A stretch of 64,000 nt of DNA from Clostridium caldaquaticum (GTDB taxonomy: Bacteria > Bacillota > Clostridia > Clostridiales > Clostridiaceae), in assembly GCF_023806125.1 (NCBI RefSeq), contig NZ_JAMSKT010000009.1, positions 62,001-126,000 on the forward strand, given 5' to 3'. The position numbers were made by a program, and so were the translations under genes. Shown one piece after another: positions 54,531 through 62,999 of this stretch. Each line of letters begins with the position of its first letter. The stretch's first letter is position 1. The notes beneath the pieces were generated by a model. It worked only from the letters and a program-made list of their open reading frames with translations. It searched no databases and was not told where the DNA came from.

Positions 54531-55355
54531 ATGGACAAAATTTATATAGAAGAACTAGAGATTTTTGCAAATCATGGTGTTTTTAAAGAAGAAAAAAAGC
54601 TTGGGCAGAAATTTTTAATATCTTTAGAATTATTTTTAGATTTAAGTGAGGCTGGTAAAAGTGATAACTTAGAAAAAACAGTTCATTATGGACTTTTGTG
54701 TGAAAAAATCGAAGAAGAATTTAAAAGCAAAACTTTTGATTTATTAGAAGCTGCTGCAGAAAACCTAGCACAATTTATTCTGCTAAATTACGATAAAATA
54801 GAAAGAGTTAAGCTTATGATAAAAAAGCCTTGGGCTCCAATTGGAAAATCAGTAAAATACGCTGCAGTAGAATTAGATAGAAAATGGCATAATACATATA
54901 TCGCTTTTGGCTCAAACCTTGGTAATAAAAAAGAAAATATTTATAACGCTATTGAATACATTAATAGCTCAACACATACTAAAGTTATAAAAGTATCTTC
55001 TCTTTATGAAACAAAACCCGTTGGCTATGAAAATCAGGATAACTTTATTAATGGTACTTTGCAGGCAAAAACATTATTATCTCCAAAAGAGCTCATTGCT
55101 TTCCTTTTAGATGTGGAAAAAAAGTTGAAAAGAGAAAGAACAATAAAATGGGGACCAAGAACAATAGATTTAGACGTGCTTTTATATGATAATTTAATAA
55201 CTTCTTTTGAAGAAATTGTTATACCTCATCCAAGAATGCATGAAAGAATGTTTGTTTTAGAGCCGCTATGCGAAATTGCTCCTTATGTTATTCATCCAAT
55301 ATTAGATAAGAGGATTTATGAGTTAAAAGAATTGCTTTGTAAAATTCAAAAATAA
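54531..55355 (+). CDS. folK: Bifunctional dihydroneopterin aldolase / HPPK
   Basis: The protein has 274 residues in two joined enzymes. Residues 1-118 are FolB: IYIEELEIFANHGVFKEEK, and TVHYGLLCEKIEEEF to SVKYAAVELDR. Residues 120-274 are FolK: YIAFGSNLGNKKENI, SSLYETKPVGYENQ, and KWGPRTIDLDVLLYDN, the HPPK signature, then IPHPRMHERMFVLEPL. Fusion gives two successive steps in one chain. It is the last operon gene and is followed by a terminator. Confidence 0.94.
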   Translation: MDKIYIEELEIFANHGVFKEEKKLGQKFLISLELFLDLSEAGKSDNLEKTVHYGLLCEKIEEEFKSKTFDLLEAAAENLAQFILLNYDKIERVKLMIKKPWAPIGKSVKYAAVELDRKWHNTYIAFGSNLGNKKENIYNAIEYINSSTHTKVIKVSSLYETKPVGYENQDNFINGTLQAKTLLSPKELIAFLLDVEKKLKRERTIKWGPRTIDLDVLLYDNLITSFEEIVIPHPRMHERMFVLEPLCEIAPYVIHPILDKRIYELKELLCKIQK

Positions 55356-55384
55356 AAATTCGGCACTTTAAGCGCCGAATTTTT
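55354..55384. terminator. Bidirectional terminator
   Basis: AAAATTCGGC pairs with GCCGAATTTT around an ACTTTAAGC loop, with T7 on the plus side. It separates convergent folBK and the membrane protein gene. Confidence 0.85.
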
Positions 55385-56602
55385 TTAAAAATCTTTTATT
55401 GCTTCAAATTCAATTTCCTTTTCAGCTTTATTCCAACCTTTTAAAGCATTATATATAGTTGGCAATATAAAGCATATTAAAGTTAATAACGCTGAAAAAG
55501 TCAGACCTTTAGCAATTAAGTTTGTCAATCCTACCTGAGATACAGCCCAAGTAATAATAATATAACCTATAGTTATCTTTACTACTCTTTTATGCTTTTT
55601 TTGTTCTTTTACCTTTTCAGACTCCTTATTTCTTGAGCTGATATAATTTAGTACACGATCATTAAATCCATGAATATAATTAATTGCTGTAGAAATAGCA
55701 GAGAAGAAAATAGCTACAGAAAGCATAAAACTCAGTAAACCTTCCATCCCAAATCCATTTTTTACAACCATAAGTACAGGTATATTAGGTTTAGGATTAG
55801 ATGCTCTATACAAATCTAAGTTAGCAAGAAGATTTAAATTTACAAGGACTAAAGCTATAAAATTTGCAATTACAGAAAGTATAACACCTCTTTTCAATCC
55901 TTTCTTAGACACAAATATATCTGCGTGATTAATGTAGGCTCCAAAGCCTGCCAGATTTTGTCCAGAAAAAATGTATCCCCATAAAAGAGCTATTGCCCAA
56001 GTTTTTAATGTTACATTTTCACTTTTTAAAGCAGCTGCATTTGCTGCAATCTTATGAGCATTATAAAAAACATTAGGTACATGAACTGCTATTAATGCAA
56101 TTAAAATAATAATACTCATAACTACTGCATTTTTACGAACAACTCCTGTGCCATTTGTTACAAGAAAATACATAATAATCGCTATAATAAAAGTTGTTAA
56201 TATATAAGGAAGACCAGTTAAGTCTGCAATCACCCCTCCACTAGTAGAATATGCTAGAGCCATAACTACAATTAGAAGCCAGTTATAGTTAAACTCATAT
56301 ATTCCTCTAAAAAAACGATTGTATTTGCCTGTATATTTTGTTAAAAATGAATTATAATCATATAGTTTAAAATCCATAGCATATTTCATTGAAAAATATA
56401 AAATAAATCCATTAATAAGTGCAACAATAAGAGGCATAAAAATACCTGGATAACCTTTTGAAAGGAAATATGTCATAGGAGTACCACCAGATGCAAATCC
56501 TCCTCCGCACTGAGAACTAAATGCAAGACCAGTAAACACCAAAGCTGCACTCCAATCGAGCCTATTTTTACTTATATTATTATTAGATATTTGATTACTC
56601 AT
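55385..56602 (-). CDS. YkvI-like membrane transporter (APC superfamily)
   Basis: The protein has 405 residues and about eleven hydrophobic segments. FSSQCGGGFASGGTPMTYFL near residue 28 is a glycine-rich unwound-helix motif like that of APC-type transporters. A charged loop (NKESEKVKEQKKHKR) precedes the last two segments. YkvI-like proteins have unknown substrates. It lies 88 bases after the MFS gene on the same strand and probably shares its transcript from the LysR-controlled region. Confidence 0.7.
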   Translation of the reverse strand: MSNQISNNNISKNRLDWSAALVFTGLAFSSQCGGGFASGGTPMTYFLSKGYPGIFMPLIVALINGFILYFSMKYAMDFKLYDYNSFLTKYTGKYNRFFRGIYEFNYNWLLIVVMALAYSTSGGVIADLTGLPYILTTFIIAIIMYFLVTNGTGVVRKNAVVMSIIILIALIAVHVPNVFYNAHKIAANAAALKSENVTLKTWAIALLWGYIFSGQNLAGFGAYINHADIFVSKKGLKRGVILSVIANFIALVLVNLNLLANLDLYRASNPKPNIPVLMVVKNGFGMEGLLSFMLSVAIFFSAISTAINYIHGFNDRVLNYISSRNKESEKVKEQKKHKRVVKITIGYIIITWAVSQVGLTNLIAKGLTFSALLTLICFILPTIYNALKGWNKAEKEIEFEAIKDF

Positions 56603-56690
56603 ACTATTTCCCCCATTTATATTTTCTTCTTAAACATGGCAGTACTGCAGTTTCCCATACTGCAGCACTACCTTATACTTTAATTAGCTT

Positions 56691-57989
56691 CTAATTGTTT
56701 TTATGCTGAACTGGCTCTAATTTTGCTGATAGCGCTAAAATTGAACCTAAAATACATACCCCAGCACATACCCATAATGCATAACCATAGGCTGTTGCAT
56801 TGCTTGCACCAGCTTTTAGTCCAGCATCAACTACAAGACCAGTTATAGTTGGTGCAATTATTCCCGCAATAGCACCCATTATTCCTGCAAGTCCAGAATA
56901 AACACCAGCTAGTGAAGGACAAATTGAAGGTGCTACAGAGAAATAACCTCCCATTGTGAGACAAAGGAACCCATAAGAAATAGATACAGCTGCAATTACA
57001 AGAGTTGGATTAGTTGCATTAGCTCCTAGGAATATAAGAATTGCCGCACCGATCATTCCAACTACCTGTACTAATTTACGTCCAATTTTATCTCCAAATT
57101 TACTTGAAGCTGCATCTGCAACAAATCCACCGATAAAATAAGTAAAAAAACCTACAATAAAAGGAGCAGCACCAGCACTGATTTGCATACCGCGACCTAT
57201 GGCAAAATAATTAGGAAGCCATGTAGTACAGAAGAAATACATATAGGTCGCACAACCATAAGAAATGCACATTAGCCATACAGCAGGAGTTCTCATAATA
57301 TCTGATTTTGTAATATTAGCATTAGTAATTGTTTTTTGACCTTGAGGCTTTTGACGAATATAAGCTAGTTCTTCTTTATTTACTTTTTTATGTTCTGTTG
57401 GGTTGGACTTTCCAACTAGTATCCATATTACACACCAAATCGGGAAAAATATTGCATATACAAAAAACAATTTTCTCCATCCTATAACAGGAAGCAGCGC
57501 AGCTGCCAAATAAATATTAATTGCAGAACCTAATGGACATCCTGCTTGTACTAGACCACAAGCAATACCAGATTCCTTTTTAGGTATCCATCTTCCCAAA
57601 TTAGACATTGCACTAGGCACAATACATCCCTGAGCTACACCTTCCAAGGCACGAATAAAAATCATAGATCCAATAGAAACTCCAATAACAGGTGTTAATA
57701 ATGTAAATAATCCAGATAAAAGCAAACTTATAATTAAAACCTTAGTAGCTCCATACTTATCAGCAATTGCACCAGACGGTATCATTGTAATCATATAACC
57801 AATAAAAAATGCAGTAGAAGCATATCCAAACTGAGTGGAAGTCCATCCATATTCTTTCATAATAGCTTTTCCAGATACAGAAAATACAGTTCTACCTAAA
57901 AACATTACCATAAAGGAAAGTGCCAACACACCTGCTACTGCCCAACGTACATTAGTTTTTTTTGTATTATTCAAAACCACATTATTCAT
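56691..57989 (-). CDS. MFS transporter, anion:cation symporter-like
   Basis: The protein has 432 residues and twelve hydrophobic segments. The loop after helix 2 is GAIADKYGATKV, an MFS motif A variant, and RALEGVAQGCIVPSAMSNLGRW is the ACS/GudP-type sequence after helix 3-4. Such carriers take up carboxylates or hexuronates. It is divergent from the LysR gene with a palindromic operator between. A likely cargo is the acid used by the CoA ligase operon nearby, but this is inference. Confidence 0.85.
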   Translation of the reverse strand: MNNVVLNNTKKTNVRWAVAGVLALSFMVMFLGRTVFSVSGKAIMKEYGWTSTQFGYASTAFFIGYMITMIPSGAIADKYGATKVLIISLLLSGLFTLLTPVIGVSIGSMIFIRALEGVAQGCIVPSAMSNLGRWIPKKESGIACGLVQAGCPLGSAINIYLAAALLPVIGWRKLFFVYAIFFPIWCVIWILVGKSNPTEHKKVNKEELAYIRQKPQGQKTITNANITKSDIMRTPAVWLMCISYGCATYMYFFCTTWLPNYFAIGRGMQISAGAAPFIVGFFTYFIGGFVADAASSKFGDKIGRKLVQVVGMIGAAILIFLGANATNPTLVIAAVSISYGFLCLTMGGYFSVAPSICPSLAGVYSGLAGIMGAIAGIIAPTITGLVVDAGLKAGASNATAYGYALWVCAGVCILGSILALSAKLEPVQHKNN

Positions 57990-58029
57990 AAGAAATCCCC
58001 CTAATCATTATAGAAATTTTCAGAAAACC

Positions 58030-58057
58030 ATGGTAAAATATTTACATATCTTACCAT
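58030..58057. promoter_or_regulatory. 28-base palindrome between LysR and MFS genes (LysR operator)
   Basis: ATGGTAA (58030-58036) and TTACCAT (58051-58057) frame a 28-base inverted repeat with 12 of 14 matching positions per half. Its position between divergent genes is typical of LysR binding sites. Confidence 0.6.
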
Positions 58058-58078
58058 ATTTAAAAATGGAGGTATAAT

Positions 58079-58966
58079 ATGAACTTAAACCAATTATATT
58101 ATTTTAGAAAATTAGCCCAACTTCAGAATTATACTAAAGCTTCAAAAGAACTTTATATAGCTCAACCCAGCTTAAGCGCAGCCATATCTTCTTTAGAAGA
58201 AGAACTTAAAATTGCCCTTTTTTTTAAACAAGGTCGAAACATTAAGCTGACAAAGTATGGTGAAGAATTTTATAAGTATGTCTGTACAGCATTAGATGAA
58301 TTGGAAAAAGGAATTGAAGTAACCAGAGAAAAATCAAGTGCTCTTGGTGGTGTGATTGATATAGGCTGCATTCCTACTCTTATTGGAGATTTTATGCCTA
58401 AGGCAATCAAAGGATATTTAAAAATGGTAAATTCAAAAACTAAATTTAATATTTTTAATGGTATGACTTTAGATATAGTTGAAGGCATTAAGTCTGAAAA
58501 GTATGATGTTGGTTTTTGCTCATTTGTAGAAAACGAAACAGAACTTGAATTTTTACCAATATTAGCTCAAGAACTAATATTACTTGTTAATAACGATCAT
58601 CCTCTAGCAAAAGAAAAATTTATAAATTTAAAAGATCTTCATGCTTATCCTCTAATAACTTACCGTGAAAACTTACCTATAGGGAAAACGATTAAAAAGC
58701 TTTTAAATCCTCTCGGTCTTAACCCAAACTATGCATATGATGATGAAATTACTATTGGAGGAATAGTATCGACAACAAATGTGGCTGCTATTACTGCCCG
58801 TACTCCTTTTTTACTTCAATTTACCAATTTAAAACTTATCAGTATTGATGTACCAGCTGATTCTCGTTTGATATACATGTGCTATAATAAAAACAATTAT
58901 ATAAGTAAAACCGTAGAGCATTTTATTAAATATATTCTAGAAAATGAACGAAATCTGCCAGGCTAA
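58079..58966 (+). CDS. LysR-family transcription regulator
   Basis: The protein has 295 residues. The N-terminal HTH (about 2-60) is NLNQLYYFRKLAQLQNYTKASKEL-type, continuing ... IAQPSLSAAISSLEEELKIALFFKQGR in sections. The C-terminal substrate domain (90-295) is of the CynR/CbbR kind (LVNNDHPLAKE). It is divergent from the MFS gene and overlaps the end of the SOR-like gene tail to tail by 4 bases. It probably controls both flanking units in response to an acid or CoA ester. Confidence 0.88.
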   Translation: MNLNQLYYFRKLAQLQNYTKASKELYIAQPSLSAAISSLEEELKIALFFKQGRNIKLTKYGEEFYKYVCTALDELEKGIEVTREKSSALGGVIDIGCIPTLIGDFMPKAIKGYLKMVNSKTKFNIFNGMTLDIVEGIKSEKYDVGFCSFVENETELEFLPILAQELILLVNNDHPLAKEKFINLKDLHAYPLITYRENLPIGKTIKKLLNPLGLNPNYAYDDEITIGGIVSTTNVAAITARTPFLLQFTNLKLISIDVPADSRLIYMCYNKNNYISKTVEHFIKYILENERNLPG

Positions 58967-59490
58967 GACTGCCAATTAGCATGCATTCTTTCCATGGGCA
59001 TTTTAATTAATCCTTTTTCTTTTATGTGAATATATATCTCAAACCCCCTTTTGCAGCGAAAAGTACATTCTAGACAGGGATCTTCATCACAATACACATA
59101 AGCATCTTCATCAGCCATAGCAAAAACAAAGCTGTTTTTTTTAGGATTTGTAACATATTTTAACTGACCCCCAGTAAATGTTTTAAGATAAATCCAGTCT
59201 ATAGTAATTGTTCCCTTTTTTATCTTCCAAAAAACTTCTACTGTATTCTCATTGTAGCCACCCGTTATTCTATAGTCAATCAAGACCTCATCAGAAACTT
59301 CTGAAGGGTCTTTTTCTTCTAGAAACTTCATTTCCTCATTGCAGCACATAACAACTGCATCTATTCTTGGGTTATATGCTTGAAACAAGTTCCCACAATG
59401 GCTGCAGCTATAAAAGATTACTTTGGGGCATACAACTCTAGGCTTTGTTGTTTCTTTGGATCTTCTTGGACTAAATTCCTGCTTCTGCAA
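58963..59490 (-). CDS. Desulfoferrodoxin/superoxide-reductase-like protein without iron-site histidines
   Basis: The protein has 175 residues. Near the start, CSHC (29-32) and a CC pair (49-50) copy the Cys4 iron site of desulfoferrodoxin. The later part has IDWIYLKTFTGGQLKYV and DAYVYCDEDPCLEC, which align with the SOR catalytic domain, where the ligand Cys sits in a YCNxH motif. Here the His is absent (Cys134 then Asp-Glu-Asp), and no HxxxxxH pair is seen. Three extra cysteines (139, 142, 146) follow. It closes the acyl-CoA dehydrogenase operon and may be an electron carrier or CoA-pathway partner. I could not name a family with certainty. Confidence 0.55.
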   Translation of the reverse strand: MQKQEFSPRRSKETTKPRVVCPKVIFYSCSHCGNLFQAYNPRIDAVVMCCNEEMKFLEEKDPSEVSDEVLIDYRITGGYNENTVEVFWKIKKGTITIDWIYLKTFTGGQLKYVTNPKKNSFVFAMADEDAYVYCDEDPCLECTFRCKRGFEIYIHIKEKGLIKMPMERMHANWQS

Positions 59491-59491
59491 A

Positions 59492-61132
59492 CTAATTCCT
59501 CCCTGCTTGTATGCGAGCTTTTAAATCTTCTTGCAGTAAATTTTTCTTCACCTTTCCACTATCGGTTCTTGGAATTTTATCAATAACTTCAAGCCTTTCT
59601 GGCCAAAATCGTTTTGGGATTTTTTTCTGTTTCATATATTCTAAAATGTCTTTTAATTCTATTGTGCTTTCTGTTTCTTTTAATACAACATAGACACATA
59701 TTCTTTCACCTAGACGTTCATCAGGCATTCCAATAACTGCTTGATCCTTAATTTTAGGACAGCCTGAAACATATTCGCTTATAAGGTTTGAGTTAAGATT
59801 TTCTCCACCTCTAACAATCATGTCCTTTTTTCGCCCAATAATCTTTATATTCCCCTTTTCATCACGTGTACAAAGATCTCCACTATAGAACCAGCCTTCA
59901 TCATCTAATACATTATCTGTAGTTTTTCTATCATTAATATACCCTACAAATACATTTGGCCCTCTTGATACTTCTTCACCTATAACTCCAATAGGAACTT
60001 CCTGTCTATTTTCATCTACAACACGAACTTCAACTCCTTCCATAGCTCTGCCAGAAGTAGTACCCATCAAATCCAAAGTTTCATTTGGTCTTACAAATAC
60101 ATGAGGAACACTTTCTGTTGATCCATAAACCTCACATAACTTAATCCCATATTCATATGCTTTCTTGACCATATCTCCTGGTACAGGTGCACCTCCGCAA
60201 AGATAAAACTTTAAGGAATTTAGACATCCCCCTTCTTCTTTTATTTCCTTTAAAATATCATAAATGAATGGAGTTGAACCCATTGAATAAGTACATTTTT
60301 CCAAATTTATCAACTTAATTGCTTCTTTACTATTAAATTTCAATTGTAAAACCACCTTTGCCCCAATAAGCATAGGTGCAATAATACCATGATGAAAACC
60401 AGTGGCATGATTTAAAGGTGCTGGCATAAACATAATATCATCTTCGGTAAGTCCAAGTTCCTTATTAAAATAACTTTCACTGAATATTATATTGTTATGT
60501 GTCAACATAACTCCTTTTGCACCTCCAGTGGTTCCAGAGGTGCAAAGAATAACTGCAACATCGTTGCTGTCCATTTTAACCCCATATTCTATAGGAGAAA
60601 AAGTTGTAAGAATTTCTTTTAAGGTAATAGTATTACTGCTTTTTTCCTTAAAATTATCTAATAATATTATGTTCTGTAAATTTTTTATCTTTGCTCTTAT
60701 TGACATAATTAGCTCTTCATAATCAGTTTTATGATAAAAGGTAGGGCAAAGAAAGATTTTACTTCCTATAAGATTTAAAAGATATGATATTTCTTCTTCT
60801 CTGTAACACATGCCAATAGGATTAATTATTGCACCAACTTTCATACATGCAATAGTAACAAGAACAAACTCAATACAAACTGGCAGCTGAAAAGATATTA
60901 CGTCTGAAGGCTTAATTCCACTTTGAATAAAATAAGAAGCAATAATTGCTGCCTTTTCATCTATCTCTTTATAGGTATATCTGTAACCTTTGTCATCTAC
61001 CACAAACTCCTTGTTACCATATTTTTTTACAGAGTCATTCCAGTAGTCTAAAAGAGTTTCCTTTCCCCAATAACCCATTTTTTCATAAAAATTTTTTTGA
61101 TTATCATTAATTTTTATTCCGCTTATCATCAC
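59492..61132 (-). CDS. Acyl-CoA synthetase / CoA ligase (CaiC-like)
   Basis: The protein has 546 residues and the AMP-binding (ANL) fold. A3 is LCTSGTTGGAKGVMLTHNN, A5 is LCEVYGSTES, A7 is WFYSGDLCTRDEKGNI, A8 IIGRKKDMIVRGGENL, and the A10 lysine is in PRTDSGKVKKNLL. It is close to the crotonobetaine/carnitine-CoA ligase group. It activates a carboxylic acid to its CoA ester, presumably the substrate of the adjacent acyl-CoA dehydrogenase. Position between etfA and the SOR-like gene supports a single pathway. Confidence 0.87.
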   Translation of the reverse strand: MMISGIKINDNQKNFYEKMGYWGKETLLDYWNDSVKKYGNKEFVVDDKGYRYTYKEIDEKAAIIASYFIQSGIKPSDVISFQLPVCIEFVLVTIACMKVGAIINPIGMCYREEEISYLLNLIGSKIFLCPTFYHKTDYEELIMSIRAKIKNLQNIILLDNFKEKSSNTITLKEILTTFSPIEYGVKMDSNDVAVILCTSGTTGGAKGVMLTHNNIIFSESYFNKELGLTEDDIMFMPAPLNHATGFHHGIIAPMLIGAKVVLQLKFNSKEAIKLINLEKCTYSMGSTPFIYDILKEIKEEGGCLNSLKFYLCGGAPVPGDMVKKAYEYGIKLCEVYGSTESVPHVFVRPNETLDLMGTTSGRAMEGVEVRVVDENRQEVPIGVIGEEVSRGPNVFVGYINDRKTTDNVLDDEGWFYSGDLCTRDEKGNIKIIGRKKDMIVRGGENLNSNLISEYVSGCPKIKDQAVIGMPDERLGERICVYVVLKETESTIELKDILEYMKQKKIPKRFWPERLEVIDKIPRTDSGKVKKNLLQEDLKARIQAGRN

Positions 61133-61172
61133 TTATCTCCTTTAATAAGAGCATATCGAAAAAATTACTATT

Positions 61173-62183
61173 TTATAGATTCTTTACACAGCGAATCTCC
61201 TTAATCATTGCAGGAATTATCTCAAAAACATCTCCCACAAGGCAGTAATCTGCCACTTCAAAAATCGGTGCAGATGGATCTTTATTAATGGCTATAATAG
61301 TGTCAGAAGAACTCATTCCAGCTAAATGTTGCACTGCACCTGAAATCCCACATGCAATATAAACTTTAGGAGAAACTGTTGTACCAGTCTGGCCAACCTG
61401 TTTAGAATGCGGAACCCATCCAGCATCTACTGCTGCTCTGGATGCCCCTACTGTACCACCAAGTAAATCAGCCAACTCCTCAAGCATTTTAAAATTTTCT
61501 GGCCCCTTCATTCCTCTACCGCCGGATACTATATATTGTGCTTCTTCAAGCTTAATTCCTGATTCTTCTGTTGATTTAATAAAATCAATTACCTTTGTAA
61601 AAATCAAATCTTTATCAACTCTGATATCTTCCCAGATAATTTCAGCATTATTGTTTCTATTCTTTTCTGGTTTTTTAAAAGCTCCTGGTCTTACAGTACC
61701 CATTTGTGGACGTGTTTCACTGCAGAGAATCTGTGCATAAAGATTACCACCAAAAGCAGGTCTTTCCCAAACAACATTTAAAGTATCTTCCTCAATGCTT
61801 AATGCAGTACAATCAGCTGTAAGACCAGTTCTTAAGCTTACAGCAATTTTTGATCCTAAGTCTCTTCCATTAATAGTTGCTCCTATTAAAATTGTATTTG
61901 GATTATATTTGCGGCATAATTTTAAGAATGCATTTCCATAAGCATCTGAAGAATAATGCTCATATTCTTCTCCCTGTACCACATAAATTTTATCTGCACC
62001 GTAATAATTTGCACATTTAACTGCCTCATCAACTTTATTACCAATAACTACAGCACAAAGTTTCTGTCCCAGACCATCTGCTAACAATCTTCCCTGACCA
62101 AGCAGTTCAAATCCAACATCTTTTGGCTGTCCATGAAAACATTCAATAAATACCCATACGTCTGTATATTCTTTGAGGTTCAT
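61173..62183 (-). CDS. etfA: Electron transfer flavoprotein, alpha subunit
   Basis: The protein has 336 residues, the normal EtfA length, and no N-terminal ferredoxin domain (unlike caffeate-pathway CarE). The C-terminal FAD-binding part has GGRGMKGPENFKMLEELADLLG, VGASRAAVDAGWVPHSKQVGQTG, ACGISGAVQHLAGM and AINKDPSAPIFEVADY, as in the family. It pairs with EtfB (encoded 15 bases upstream) to deliver electrons to the acyl-CoA dehydrogenase, or, in anaerobes, to bifurcate them. Confidence 0.94.
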   Translation of the reverse strand: MNLKEYTDVWVFIECFHGQPKDVGFELLGQGRLLADGLGQKLCAVVIGNKVDEAVKCANYYGADKIYVVQGEEYEHYSSDAYGNAFLKLCRKYNPNTILIGATINGRDLGSKIAVSLRTGLTADCTALSIEEDTLNVVWERPAFGGNLYAQILCSETRPQMGTVRPGAFKKPEKNRNNNAEIIWEDIRVDKDLIFTKVIDFIKSTEESGIKLEEAQYIVSGGRGMKGPENFKMLEELADLLGGTVGASRAAVDAGWVPHSKQVGQTGTTVSPKVYIACGISGAVQHLAGMSSSDTIIAINKDPSAPIFEVADYCLVGDVFEIIPAMIKEIRCVKNL

Positions 62184-62198
62184 AATCTAAGCCCTCCT

Positions 62199-62987
62199 TT
62201 AAAGTAATTTTGCTTCTTTAAGTTTATTAACTAAAACTCTAGCTGTTTCCTGAGGATTTATAGCTTCTATTATTTCTCCACTAGCCTGACGTTTTGGTGT
62301 AAAGGTTGCCTTTACTCTTGTTGGTGAACCTTTAAGACCAATTTTTGTAGTATCAATATCAGGTAAATCAGCTAAATGTATTTCTTCTATTTCTGCTTTT
62401 AATGAATATAATTTTCCTTTAATTGTTGCATACCTGGGTTTATTACTCTCTTTAGTTAAAGTACAAAGAATAGGAAGCTTTGCTTCAATAACTTCAATTC
62501 CTTCTTCTACCTGACGTTTTACAACACATTTATAACCTTCTATTTTTATATCTAATACATGACTTAATCTTGTAATTCCTAAATGCTGTGCAATACTTAT
62601 AGCAGTTTGTCCTGTATCTCCATCAATTGCCTGTTTTCCACCGAGTATAATATCAAAAGGCCCTATTTTTTCAATTACCTTTGATAATATATAACTGGTA
62701 GCATAAGTATCAGAACCCCCAAAAGCTCTATCTGTAACTAAATACGCCTTATCAGCTCCCATAGAAATGGCTTCTCTTAACGCAGATTTTGCTTGATCAG
62801 GCCCCATAGAAATTACAGTTATCTTACCGCCATACTGTTCTTTTAATCTAAGCGCCTGTTCTAAAGCATTTTTATCAAATGGATTTACAATACTGGGAAC
62901 ACCCTGACGAATAAGTGTGTTTCTTACTGGATCAATTTTAATTTCCGTTGTATCAGGAACCTGTTTTATGCAAACAACAATGTTCAT
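62199..62987 (-). CDS. etfB: Electron transfer flavoprotein, beta subunit
   Basis: The protein has 262 residues. The nucleotide-binding part starts with VVCIKQVPDT and has GPDQAKSALREAISMGADKAYL, GGKQAIDGDTGQTAISIAQHLG and VKRQVEEGIEVIEAKLP. The GKQAIDGDTGQ segment lies near the AMP/FAD-binding loop where bifurcating Etfs bind a second FAD; sequence reading alone cannot decide between classical and bifurcating use. Its start is 12 bases after the dehydrogenase stop. Confidence 0.94.
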   Translation of the reverse strand: MNIVVCIKQVPDTTEIKIDPVRNTLIRQGVPSIVNPFDKNALEQALRLKEQYGGKITVISMGPDQAKSALREAISMGADKAYLVTDRAFGGSDTYATSYILSKVIEKIGPFDIILGGKQAIDGDTGQTAISIAQHLGITRLSHVLDIKIEGYKCVVKRQVEEGIEVIEAKLPILCTLTKESNKPRYATIKGKLYSLKAEIEEIHLADLPDIDTTKIGLKGSPTRVKATFTPKRQASGEIIEAINPQETARVLVNKLKEAKLL

Positions 62988-62999
62988 TTGCCTTCCTCC

